A stretch of 32,987 nucleotides of DNA, taken from a virus. Of this stretch, positions 23,827 to 30,762 are shown piece by piece (position 1 is the stretch's first letter; each line of letters begins with the position of its first letter). The stretch spans positions 1 to 32,987 of IMG/VR virus record IMGVR_UViG_3300036945_000271; one strand, 5' to 3'. The notes under the pieces were generated by a model. That model ran no database searches. It was not told the DNA's origin and saw only the letters and a program-made list of their open reading frames with translations. The position numbers were made by a program, and so were the translations under genes.

Positions 23827-24823
23827 TTGAAGTTATCGACCGCCATTCGTTGCAACCCTGCGGAACGAAGTCGCGGGGAATGATTTGGTCAACCTTACCG
23901 CAAACCCATTCCCCGCCTTCGACGGGTCGGGCGAACTTGCAGCTTCGGCAATTCTTCGGGGGCGTCTTGCCGTTATGGCATTCGTCAAACGCGGGGCAGA
24001 ACTTGCATTGAAAGAACGTCGGGTTGTCAGATATGCGGGCGGGGGCGGTTTGCGACGTTATAACTTGTTCGGCTTTCCAACGCATTTGCGCGCCTAGCTT
24101 ATGGTCAAGCTTCACAATTTCAACGTGTAAGTCGTCGTCGTTTTTGTTGACCGCGTTATAAAGCGCGAAGTCAAGGTTATATTCGGGCGCTGCGCCATAC
24201 GTTGACATTTGGGCAAAGTGTTGCAGGTTCGAAACGACAACGCCTTTTTCGACAAGCTTGTTAAAGCCTGCGCCCGTTCCCTTCGTCTTGAATTCCAAAA
24301 GGAACGGCTTTCGGCCCAAGCGATACCGCGCCGGGGGAATGCCTATGCCGTCAAGCGACCCGCCAAAATGACCGCCGACCGCAGAAATCCGAAACTGCGG
24401 AAACGTGCCGTCGGGTTTTGTGGGCTTCGACGTGTCGAATTCGTGAATTTCCCAACCAATGCCCCGCAGATATTCGACAAAGCGGAATTCTTCTAAATGA
24501 CCCCGTTGAAACAGGCGTTGCATTCGCGCATGGTTCTTCTTTTTTTCGCGGGGCGTTGCGCCGTTGTAATCTTCAAGGAACGCCCAACGGAACGAAAGCC
24601 AAAGATACTTTTTGCATTCATGCCCGATCATTGACCCGCCCAAATGCCAACGAAAACCGTCGTCATAAGTTTTAATGCAATAATCGTCAATGTCTTCTTT
24701 GATACGGTCAACGACCGCCAAAGCAACACCGGGGGCGTCAACGCTTAGGTCGGGCTTTTCGTTCGGCAATGGCGCGACCTGCGCCCCGGTTTTCGCGAAG
24801 GTTTCGTTTGGTTCGTTGGTCAT
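23819..24823 (-). CDS. PD-(D/E)XK nuclease, Cas4/RecB-like, with Fe-S cysteines and an extra zinc-binding tail
   Basis: 334 residues. The nuclease core shows a GH motif at 108-109, D158 (GGSLDGIGIPP), E177-F-K179 (FLLEFKTKG) and Q201 (NLQHFAQMSTYG). C70 (GHECKKYLWL) together with C273-x2-C276-x5-C282 gives the Cas4/AddB-like four-cysteine iron-sulfur arrangement. A separate C-terminal cluster (C292, C295, C308, C324) looks like a second metal site and is not part of minimal Cas4. Such enzymes resect DNA ends to make single strands for recombination, which fits the nearby SSB and Sak4-like genes. The first 86 nt overlap the end of the upstream gene, an unusually long overlap, and ATG 24823 has only a weak GGAAAG site. 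Confidence 0.82.
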   Translation of the reverse strand: MTNEPNETFAKTGAQVAPLPNEKPDLSVDAPGVALAVVDRIKEDIDDYCIKTYDDGFRWHLGGSMIGHECKKYLWLSFRWAFLEDYNGATPREKKKNHARMQRLFQRGHLEEFRFVEYLRGIGWEIHEFDTSKPTKPDGTFPQFRISAVGGHFGGSLDGIGIPPARYRLGRKPFLLEFKTKGTGAGFNKLVEKGVVVSNLQHFAQMSTYGAAPEYNLDFALYNAVNKNDDDLHVEIVKLDHKLGAQMRWKAEQVITSQTAPARISDNPTFFQCKFCPAFDECHNGKTPPKNCRSCKFARPVEGGEWVCGKVDQIIPRDFVPQGCNEWRSITSNV

Positions 24824-25247
24824 TTTTCTTTTCTTTCCGCTTCAACAGGGCTTCGCGATTTTCGGCAAGATATTCGTTTGATAGCCTGATAACGTCACGA
24901 AGTTGCGCTTCGGTCAACTGCGAAATGTGGCAAGCGTCTTCGGTAACGCCAAGCGCGACCGAAAGCCAAACGTAAGCCTTAAATCGCGTCAAAAGCTTTT
25001 CTTGCCAAATCGGGTCAAATGCCGAATGGGCGTCAAGCCGAAGCTTACGAACGCGACGGTTCGCCATGTAACCAAAAGGTCGGTTTGTGTTAGGGTGACA
25101 ACCGACCGAAGCCCCGCAGGCGGCGCAAGCCCAAATAAACGGCCAAGGTAACGACGGTTCTTCAAGTTTGGTCAACGATATATTCGCCGACCCGCAGTTG
25201 TGGCATTCTGTCGGCGGGTCAAACCCGCCCGGTTCCGACGACGACAT
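24738..25247 (-). CDS. Zinc-finger protein of the DUF3268 type
   Basis: 169 residues, AAGGAAGG before ATG 25247. Two Cys pairs near the start (C15-x2-C18, then WACAACGASVGC) form a zinc ribbon. It is followed by a conserved H-x-N-T-x-R-P-F-G-x-x-A-N block and a helix with LRLDAHSAFDPIWQ, which together are the signature of the DUF3268 zinc-finger family. The rest is helical, and the last 35 residues are Lys/Arg-rich, likely to touch nucleic acid. Members occur in phage replication modules, but I know of no established activity. The gene sits between SSB and nuclease genes, suggesting a recombination or replication accessory role. Confidence 0.72.
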   Translation of the reverse strand: MSSSEPGGFDPPTECHNCGSANISLTKLEEPSLPWPFIWACAACGASVGCHPNTNRPFGYMANRRVRKLRLDAHSAFDPIWQEKLLTRFKAYVWLSVALGVTEDACHISQLTEAQLRDVIRLSNEYLAENREALLKRKEKKNDQRTKRNLRENRGAGRAIAERKARPKR

Positions 25248-25268
25248 TCCGGTTCCTTCCTTGTGATC

Positions 25269-25291
25269 GGGGCAGGGTTGACCCCTGCCCC
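25269..25291 (-). terminator. GC-rich stem-loop between the SSB and zinc-finger genes
   Basis: A 9-bp perfect inverted repeat, GGGGCAGGG at 25269-25277 and CCCTGCCCC at 25283-25291, with a 5-nt loop. On the minus strand it follows the SSB stop by 22 nt and precedes the AAGGAAGG ribosome site of the next gene. No T run follows, so an attenuator or mRNA processing/stability element is likelier than a full terminator. Confidence 0.45.
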
Positions 25292-25313
25292 TTCGTTGCC
25301 CCGTTCGGCCCGG

Positions 25314-26099
25314 TTAACGGGGTTGACCCCAAGCGGGCGCTGCGCCCTGACCCTGCGGTTGCTGTTGGCCCCAAGCGGGTTGACCGCCTGCGGGCGCTTG
25401 ACCCTGCGGGGGCTGTTGCTGTTGCTGCGGGGGCGTGAAGCCCTGCGGCGCTTGCCCTGCGGGCGGTTGGCCCCATGCCGCGCCCTGCGGGGGTTGTTGG
25501 CCTTGCTGCGGCTGTTGCCCCTGCGGGGGTTGACCCCAAGCGGCCCCGCCCTGCGGCTGTTGCCCCTGTTGTGCGGGCGGTTGGCCCCAAGCTGCGGCTG
25601 CGGCTTGCCCTGCGGGCGGTTGCCCCGGCTGTTGCCCTTGCGGCTGTTGCGCGAAGCCCTGCGGCTGTTGCGGCGCTGCGCCCGACCCCGCTTTGCCGGG
25701 TTCGTTGCCGTTCATATCCATGACTTTTTTGACTTCGGTATATTGCGGGTCGTTCTTTTGCGGCCCAACGTCGATAACGAACGGCATGTTGTGCAACTGC
25801 GAACTGTCTTGCAGCATGAAGACGCCGACGCAATGACCAACGGCGGAAAGTTGGCGGTGCGCGATTTCTGCGGCTTGGGCGCTTGAACTGTAAAGGTTCA
25901 ACCGCCAAGCGCCGACTTGGCCTTTCTGCGGCCCGTCAATGATTGTCAAATCAAGTTGCAGATAACCGCCGTCGTTCGCTTTCGTCGCTTTGATTTCCGA
26001 CGACGAAATGACGACAGGGTGACGGCCAATCGGCAAGCCGCCAACGCCTTGCGTCGGGTCGAAGTTGTTCAAGTTGATAGGCTGGATAAATTGGGCCAT
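25314..26099 (-). CDS. Single-stranded DNA-binding protein, DUF669-like, with Trp-Gly-Gln repeat tail
   Basis: 261 residues, AGGAAAG before ATG 26099. The N-terminal ~125 residues match phage DUF669-like ssDNA-binding proteins: FIQPINLNNFDPTQG, LPIGRHPVVISSSEIKAT, GGYLQLDLTIIDGPQKG, RLNLYS and a QLSAVGHCVGV helix. From about residue 130 the chain is almost entirely Gln, Pro, Gly and Ala and contains five AWGQ units, a disordered tail whose Trp residues may act as sticky spacers. It ends AWGQPR and lacks the acidic DDIPF tip of bacterial SSB, although the clamp in the same operon has one. The operon context (nuclease, Sak4-like ATPase) supports a role coating single strands. Confidence 0.78.
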   Translation of the reverse strand: MAQFIQPINLNNFDPTQGVGGLPIGRHPVVISSSEIKATKANDGGYLQLDLTIIDGPQKGQVGAWRLNLYSSSAQAAEIAHRQLSAVGHCVGVFMLQDSSQLHNMPFVIDVGPQKNDPQYTEVKKVMDMNGNEPGKAGSGAAPQQPQGFAQQPQGQQPGQPPAGQAAAAAWGQPPAQQGQQPQGGAAWGQPPQGQQPQQGQQPPQGAAWGQPPAGQAPQGFTPPQQQQQPPQGQAPAGGQPAWGQQQPQGQGAAPAWGQPR

Positions 26100-26114
26100 T
26101 TGGTCTTTCCTAAG

Positions 26115-26795
26115 TTATGCCATGACTTTCGCGAACAACGCGGAAAGGTCGGGCGGTTCAAGTTCGGCAAGCTTGCCGCTTCTATCCCGTGCCATAATGT
26201 CGAACGCTTCGGCGGTTCGAATTCCGACAACAGGTTTCCCCATACCGGGCAAGTTCACTTGCCCCAAATGAAGAATTTCGTCGTAAAGATGTGGAACCTT
26301 TACGTTCAAATCTTGACCGGGGAAATACGGCTTTCGACGCATAACCCCGCCTTCGTCAACGACGGTTTGTTTCGCAATCAAGTAAACGTGTTTGTTGGGC
26401 AGGAAGTAAAGCCCGTTAAAGTAATCCATGCAACGACGCGACATTTCGCCGTAAGCCTTGCGACCGTCTTTGTTGCGTTTCAATTCCTGCGTCAAAATGA
26501 TTTCGGCGACTTGGCTTGCGCTATCGAACGCAACCGTGTCGAAGTTCCGCGCTTCGGGGCTGCGGAAAATCCAATCAAAGAATTCTTCGATACGTTCGGG
26601 CGTGTAAGCTTCGAACGCGGGAATGTTCGTCGCCTGTCGCATTGACAACATGCCGGGTTCAACGACGCAAAGAACGGGTCGGGGCGCGGTCATAATCAAC
26701 GGCGTCTTGCCCGACCCCGGCCCGCCATACATGACCGTTTTGACGCCGAACTTACGGGCAAGCGTCGAAGCGGGTTGAAGGTCGCGCATTTGCAT
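26115..26795 (-). CDS. RecA-fold ATPase of the AAA_24 / Sak4 type
   Basis: 226 residues. Walker A GGPGSGKT at 24-31, Walker B at 88-92 (VAFDS, D91). Other blocks are RPVLCVVEPGMLSMR, a GRKAYGEMSRRCMDYFNGLY helix and KHVYLIAKQTVVDEGG. AAA_24 proteins in phages include Sak4, a single-strand annealing or strand-invasion partner that works with an SSB. The neighbouring SSB and Cas4-like nuclease complete a likely recombination set. Two ATGs lie close together (26795 and 26789), with only a weak ribosome site upstream, so the exact start is uncertain. A possible terminator lies just upstream, so expression may need read-through. Confidence 0.82.
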   Translation of the reverse strand: MQMRDLQPASTLARKFGVKTVMYGGPGSGKTPLIMTAPRPVLCVVEPGMLSMRQATNIPAFEAYTPERIEEFFDWIFRSPEARNFDTVAFDSASQVAEIILTQELKRNKDGRKAYGEMSRRCMDYFNGLYFLPNKHVYLIAKQTVVDEGGVMRRKPYFPGQDLNVKVPHLYDEILHLGQVNLPGMGKPVVGIRTAEAFDIMARDRSGKLAELEPPDLSALFAKVMA

Positions 26796-26810
26796 GTTGT
26801 GGGCTTTCGG

Positions 26811-26845
26811 AAAAAGGTTCGCCCGCCTGCGACCTGCAAGCGGGC
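26811..26845 (-). terminator. Possible intrinsic terminator or attenuator (leftward)
   Basis: GCCCGC-c-TGC at 26821-26830 pairs with GCA-a-GCGGGC at 26836-26845 with one mismatch and a 5-nt loop. On the minus strand a TTTTT run (26811-26815) follows the stem after GAACC. It lies between the stop of the first leftward gene and the start of the Sak4-like gene, so it may act as an early attenuator inside the operon. The 5-nt gap before the T run makes it imperfect. Confidence 0.5.
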
Positions 26846-26854
26846 ATTGAAGCC

Positions 26855-27343
26855 TTACGACTTCGGGGCGACAACTTCAAGCGTCGGTGCGCCGTCGGTC
26901 GTGACAATCACGGCGTCGATAAGCTTTTTGTATTTGTCGTCAAGTTTGTTGTATTCGGAAACCGAAAGCGTCGGCGACCACGAAACCAAACGTTCGGCAA
27001 TGAACGCCCCTTCGTTGCCAGTCGCTTCGATTGCGTCAAGCGCGGTTTCAATCGCGTCGGCGTCAACCTTGTCGTCTTTCTTGATCCAGCCATAATTGAT
27101 TTTCTTGACGGCTTTGATTTTCCAGCCGTTGCCAAGGTCAACGTTTTCCGTTCCTTTGGTCTTTTCCGGGTCGAACGTGAAGGCGACGACGGCTTTGCGA
27201 AGCGTCATTTCGGCGTCTTTGGCGACTTCAAGCGTTTTCTTTTGCGCTTCCCATGCCATAATCAGGCGGTCGCGTTCGGCGTTAAATTGGGCGTCGGTGT
27301 ATTCAACAACTTCGCCTGTCGTCGGGTTCGTAACGGTTTTCAT
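26855..27343 (-). CDS. Unrecognised phage protein, first gene of the leftward operon
   Basis: 162 residues, GAAGGA 8 nt before ATG 27343. It starts MKTVTNPTTGEVVEYTDAQF, then a charged helix with AERDRLIMAWEAQKKTLEVA. The middle has GTENVDLGNGWKIKAVKKIN, and the C-terminal half is helical with DAIETALDAIEATGNEGAFI and VSEYNKLDDKYKKLID. Similar proteins of unknown function occur beside recombination genes in other phages; I cannot name an activity. As the promoter-proximal gene, directly after the divergent control region, it will be among the earliest leftward products. Confidence 0.65.
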   Translation of the reverse strand: MKTVTNPTTGEVVEYTDAQFNAERDRLIMAWEAQKKTLEVAKDAEMTLRKAVVAFTFDPEKTKGTENVDLGNGWKIKAVKKINYGWIKKDDKVDADAIETALDAIEATGNEGAFIAERLVSWSPTLSVSEYNKLDDKYKKLIDAVIVTTDGAPTLEVVAPKS

Positions 27344-27378
27344 TTCGGCAATCCTTCGTTTGCGGTTTCGGTGTATGC

Positions 27379-27407
27379 AATCTAGGTTCGACCCGACCCC
27401 TTGTCAA
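27379..27407 (-). promoter_or_regulatory. Leftward sigma70-type promoter
   Basis: On the minus strand TTGACA (27407-27402, perfect consensus) is followed by a 17-nt spacer and TAGATT (27384-27379). The leader to the start of the first leftward gene is about 35 nt and contains GAAGGA. It should drive the whole replication/recombination operon. Confidence 0.72.
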
Positions 27408-27416
27408 CAGGAATTT

Positions 27417-27431
27417 TGCGGCTTGACCGCA
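27417..27431. promoter_or_regulatory. Inverted repeat between the divergent -35 boxes (candidate operator)
   Basis: TGCGG at 27417-27421 and CCGCA at 27427-27431 separated by 5 nt; a further TGCGG lies at 27438-27442. The repeat overlaps the rightward -35 box and lies about 10 bp from the leftward -35 box, so a protein bound here could control both promoters. Confidence 0.45.
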
Positions 27432-27451
27432 GAATAATGCGGCTTTAGAAA
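27423..27451 (+). promoter_or_regulatory. Rightward sigma70-type promoter for the regulator and primase genes
   Basis: TTGACC at 27423-27428, a 17-nt spacer, then TAGAAA at 27446-27451. It lies back to back with the leftward promoter; the -35 boxes are 15 bp apart. Confidence 0.6.
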
Positions 27452-27476
27452 AGGGGCGAAGCAACCGAAACCCCGA

Positions 27477-27488
27477 ACAACATGTTGT
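27477..27488. promoter_or_regulatory. Perfect 12-bp palindrome (candidate operator)
   Basis: ACAACATGTTGT reads the same on both strands. It lies about 20 nt after the expected rightward transcription start and ends beside the start codon of the HTH gene, a position suited to autoregulation. Confidence 0.5.
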
Positions 27489-27492
27489 GTCA

Positions 27493-27690
27493 ATGTCAAT
27501 TCTTATCGCTAGAACTAGGGAATTGCTGGCAAATCGCCCGCGACCCTTGACCTATGCCCACATAGCAGGCGACACCGGGTTAACCGTTCGTTGGCTTGAA
27601 GCTTTCGCAGGCGGCAAAATGGACGACCCAAGTTGCGCCAAGGTCGAAACGCTTTACGAAGTTCTTGCCGGAAAGAAGCTTGATGTTTGA
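27493..27690 (+). CDS. Small helix-turn-helix regulator, Cro/XRE-like
   Basis: 65 residues from ATG 27493; a GTG two codons upstream (27487) is also possible. The chain has ARTRELLANRPRPLTYAHIA then GDTGLTVRWLEAFAGGK, the spacing of a Cro/CI-type HTH in which the second helix begins at the T-V-R-W segment, followed by a short C-terminal helix (AKVETLYEVLAG). It lacks a dimerisation or cleavage domain, so it is Cro-like rather than a full CI repressor. No clear ribosome site precedes it, and its start touches a 12-bp palindrome. The stop overlaps the primase start by 8 nt. It may regulate both divergent promoters, but binding is not shown. Confidence 0.72.
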   Translation: MSILIARTRELLANRPRPLTYAHIAGDTGLTVRWLEAFAGGKMDDPSCAKVETLYEVLAGKKLDV

Positions 27691-30001
27691 CCAAATCCAG
27701 AACGTTCCCGCCGAACTAAAGCTTTACCGTCAATGGGTTGTTTGGCGTTACGAAGACACGGCGAACGGAAAGCCGACGAAGGTTCCTTACAGCCCGATTT
27801 CGGGGAAGCTTGCCAAGGTCAACGACCCGCAAACTTGGTCGTCGTTTGAAGAAGCCCTTCAAGCCATGGCGACAGGTTGGTATAACGGCGTCGGCTTCGT
27901 CTTGACTTCGGGCGACCCCTTCACGTTCATTGACCTTGACAACCCCGAAGGCGACGAAGCGGTTTATCAACGTCAAATGCAGATTTACCGCGACGTTGGC
28001 GGTTACGCCGAACGGTCGCCGTCGGGGAACGGGCTTCATATCATTTGCAGGGGTTCGGTTCCGTCGGGTCGTCGTCGGGGCAAAATCGAAGTGTATTCCG
28101 AAAACCGTTATATGACCATGACGGGCAACGTTTACCGCGAAGGCTTGATTGAAGACCATTCCGACCAAGTGACGGCGCTTTATAACCTGCTAGGTCATGG
28201 CGCAGTCGCGGCGACCGTTTACGCAGGGCTTGCCGAAGCCAAGGAAAGCGACGAAGCGATTTACAACAAAGCAATGTCGGCGGCGAACGGCGACAAGTTC
28301 GTTTCGTTGTTTCGGGGCGAATGGCAAGGCGCTTATTCGTCGCAGTCCGAAGCCGACTTTGCCCTTGTCGATATTATCGCGTTTTATACGCAGAACCGGG
28401 CGCAGATTGCCCGAATGTTCGGAATGTCGGGGCTAGGCCAACGCGAAAAAGCGAAGCGGGTTGATTACGTCGCTTACATGTTGAACAAATGCTTTGACCG
28501 AATGCTTCCCCCGATTGATATTGCAGGGCTGCAAAACCAACTTGAAGCGGCGCAAATGAAGTCGTCGCAAGCTGCGACCGTAACCGCAGCCGAAGTCGGC
28601 TTTGCAACGCCTGTCGCGACGATTTCCGACATGACGACCCCGCTTGACATTTACAGTTTACCGCCCGGTTTGGTCGGGGAAATCGCCGAATTCATTTACG
28701 CCCAAGCCCCGCGCCCGGTTCGCGAAATCGCCCTTGCCGGGGCGTTGGGGCTTATGGCGGGAATTGTGGGCAGGGCTTACAACGTGTCGGGAACCGGGTT
28801 GAACCAATACGTTTTGCTTTTGGCCCCGACAGGAACGGGCAAAGAAGCAATCGCAAGCGGCATTGACAAGATAATGAACGCGGTTTTGAAGACGGTTCCA
28901 AGTTCGGCGGATTACATTGGCCCCGGCGAAATCGCGTCGCCCCAAGCCCTTGTTAAATACATGGCGCGGGGGCAAACGTCGTTCGTATCAATGGTCGGCG
29001 AATTCGGCATATACTTGCAACAAATGGCTGCGGTCAATGCGGCCCCGCATTTAATGGGGCTGCGTCGAATGATTTTGGACCTTTACAATAAGTCGGGTCA
29101 AGGCAAGGTTTTGCGACCGTCGATTTACAGCGACAAAGAAAAGAATACAGCCGCCGTTTTGTCGCCTGCGTTTACAATCTTGGGCGAAAGCACGCCCGAA
29201 AAGTTTTACGAAGCGTTACACGAAGGCATGATTACCGAAGGTTTGGTTCCGCGCTTTACCCTTATCGAATACGCAGGGAAGCGACCGCCGTTGAACCGGG
29301 GGCATTCGACCGCCCGACCGTCTTACGAACTAATCGACAAGCTTGCGACCCTATGCGCGAACGTCGCGACGCTTAACAGTCAAAACGTTGTTTGCCATGT
29401 TGACGCCGAACCCGCAGCCGACCAACTGTTGAACGAATTCGACAACTTCGCAACGTATCAAATCAACGAAAGTTCCCGCGACGTTCAAAAACAGCTTTGG
29501 ACGCGGGCGCATATGAAGGCGTTGAAGTTGGCGGGTTCAATCGCGGTCGGCGAAAACCCTTACCGCCCTGTAATAACGTTAGCGGTCGCGCATTGGGCGA
29601 TTGCCCTAGTTTCCGCCGACGTTCGCAACTTCCTGTTGAAGTTCGAAACGGGCGACGTTGGCGTTGACAACGACGAAAATAAGCAAATCGCCAAGGTTAT
29701 CGAATACACGCGGGATTTCGTGTTGAAGCCATGGCCCGAAGTCGCGAAATACGCAGGCGACGGCGCGGGCGTTCTGCATTCAAACAAGGTCATTCCTTAC
29801 AGTTACATTCAACGCCGTTGCGCTGCGGTTGCGGTGTTTAGAAAAGACCGACAGGGGGCAACGACCGCGATAAAGCGGGCGATTAAGACGCTATGCGAAC
29901 GCGGCGACCTTGCCGAAGTGTCGCGCCCGAAAATGGCGACCGAATACGGAACGTCGGCGGTTGCTTACATGATACAACACCCCGGCGTGTTCGGCTTTTG
30001 A
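27683..30001 (+). CDS. Primase-helicase (PrimPol-like N-terminus with P-loop ATPase)
   Basis: 772 residues; ATG 27683 with GGAAAGAAG upstream. N-terminal domain: LYRQWVVWRYE, KPTKVPYSPISGKLA, FTFIDLDN (D84-x-D86) and RSPSGNGLHII (S112...H119), the motif order of archaeo-eukaryotic primase/PrimPol proteins in phages such as NrS-1. A linker (about 220-270) with SEADFALVDIIAFYTQN and GLGQREKAKRVDY matches the PriCT-like helical part. The C-terminal half is a DUF3987-like ATPase with Walker A APTGTGKEA at 381-389. The enzyme should prime synthesis and unwind DNA for the polymerase encoded in the other arm. The Walker A Ser/Thr is Glu, a variant that keeps the essential Lys. Confidence 0.85.
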   Translation: MFDQIQNVPAELKLYRQWVVWRYEDTANGKPTKVPYSPISGKLAKVNDPQTWSSFEEALQAMATGWYNGVGFVLTSGDPFTFIDLDNPEGDEAVYQRQMQIYRDVGGYAERSPSGNGLHIICRGSVPSGRRRGKIEVYSENRYMTMTGNVYREGLIEDHSDQVTALYNLLGHGAVAATVYAGLAEAKESDEAIYNKAMSAANGDKFVSLFRGEWQGAYSSQSEADFALVDIIAFYTQNRAQIARMFGMSGLGQREKAKRVDYVAYMLNKCFDRMLPPIDIAGLQNQLEAAQMKSSQAATVTAAEVGFATPVATISDMTTPLDIYSLPPGLVGEIAEFIYAQAPRPVREIALAGALGLMAGIVGRAYNVSGTGLNQYVLLLAPTGTGKEAIASGIDKIMNAVLKTVPSSADYIGPGEIASPQALVKYMARGQTSFVSMVGEFGIYLQQMAAVNAAPHLMGLRRMILDLYNKSGQGKVLRPSIYSDKEKNTAAVLSPAFTILGESTPEKFYEALHEGMITEGLVPRFTLIEYAGKRPPLNRGHSTARPSYELIDKLATLCANVATLNSQNVVCHVDAEPAADQLLNEFDNFATYQINESSRDVQKQLWTRAHMKALKLAGSIAVGENPYRPVITLAVAHWAIALVSADVRNFLLKFETGDVGVDNDENKQIAKVIEYTRDFVLKPWPEVAKYAGDGAGVLHSNKVIPYSYIQRRCAAVAVFRKDRQGATTAIKRAIKTLCERGDLAEVSRPKMATEYGTSAVAYMIQHPGVFGF

Positions 30002-30034
30002 TTGAAGTAAAGCCGAAATAATTGCCGAACCCCC

Positions 30035-30063
30035 TTGACCTTCCTTTGTCGAAGCCTTAGATT
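30035..30063 (+). promoter_or_regulatory. Rightward sigma70-type promoter
   Basis: TTGACC at 30035-30040, a 17-nt spacer, then TAGATT at 30058-30063. The leader that follows (TAGATTG to ATG, 44 nt) is equal in length and similar in sequence to that of the leftward promoter, including AAGGAACCGCCGAC before the start. Confidence 0.65.
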
Positions 30064-30098
30064 GAATGCAACGACAACGCAGCCAAGGAACCGCCGAC

Positions 30099-30545
30099 AT
30101 GAAAACCGCTTTTGAAACCGAAGTTTGCAGCCGTTGCAACGGAACGGGTCGCCATTCCTTCAACGGCGAACATTCGATTTGCTATAAATGCGACGGCAAG
30201 AACGACGGCAAAGCGTTGACTAAACGGGGCGCAGCCGCAAAAGCTTACTATCTGGCAAAGTTCCAAGTCGCGGCTTCGACCGTCGTTGTCGGCGACCTGA
30301 TTTCGATTGACGCGACCAAGCTGCGGGTCAAGTCGATTGAAGTAAAACCGCAAACCATGAAAATCAACGGCAAGCCCGTCGAAGGCAACGCAATAACGTT
30401 CTTCGCCGAAACCCATTCAATCCAAGTCGGCGAATGTTCGACCGTTCGTCGCTTCCCTTCGACCGAAGAAAACGAAGCGGCGATTGCCGACGCCCTTGCC
30501 TATCAGGCGACCTTGACCAAAGCCGGAACGGTTAGGGCGCGGTAA
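30099..30545 (+). CDS. Unrecognised zinc-ribbon protein
   Basis: 148 residues from ATG 30099, AAGGAACC upstream. Four cysteines near the start (C10-x2-C13 then C29-x2-C32) with CNGTGRHSF between the pairs form a DnaJ-type or rubredoxin-like zinc knuckle. A Lys-rich helix follows, then a beta section with VVVGDLISIDATKLRVKSIE, where a small barrel is plausible. It has its own promoter, suggesting early or independent expression. I do not recognise a family; the zinc knuckle and basic patch suggest nucleic-acid or protein binding. Confidence 0.65.
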   Translation: MKTAFETEVCSRCNGTGRHSFNGEHSICYKCDGKNDGKALTKRGAAAKAYYLAKFQVAASTVVVGDLISIDATKLRVKSIEVKPQTMKINGKPVEGNAITFFAETHSIQVGECSTVRRFPSTEENEAAIADALAYQATLTKAGTVRAR

Positions 30546-30601
30546 GCGCCTTAACTTTGCCACAATCGAAGCCCACATTCAACGAAACGAAAGGAACTGC
30601 T

Positions 30602-30751
30602 ATGTCAACCGAAATGACCGCATTGATTGCCGCAATCGTCTTGGGCGGCTTGTTCGCCTTCGGCTTCGTTGGGGGCGAAACCAACCGCTTCGCGGGTCAT
30701 ATGTTCGACCCGGCTTACAACAACTTTACCGCTAAGTTTATCAAGCCTTGA
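30602..30751 (+). CDS. Very small membrane protein
   Basis: 49 residues from ATG 30602, GAAAGGAAC upstream. Residues 6-22 (TALIAAIVLGGLFAFGF) are one transmembrane segment. The rest is a short tail with a NRFAGHMFDPAYNNF segment. Single-pass small proteins in early phage regions often target the host envelope, but there is no holin, spanin or other recognised signature. Function unknown. Confidence 0.55.
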   Translation: MSTEMTALIAAIVLGGLFAFGFVGGETNRFAGHMFDPAYNNFTAKFIKP

Positions 30752-30762
30752 AAGGGCCGACC

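Noticed and set aside
23819-24823. CRISPR adaptation locus because of the Cas4-like protein
   Set aside because: No cas1, cas2 or repeat-spacer array is present; stand-alone Cas4-like nucleases are common in phage recombination modules.
27488-27499. Tandem TGTCAA (TTGACA twice on the minus strand) as extra leftward promoters
   Set aside because: No acceptable -10 box lies 16-18 nt downstream of either copy; kept only as part of the control region sequence.
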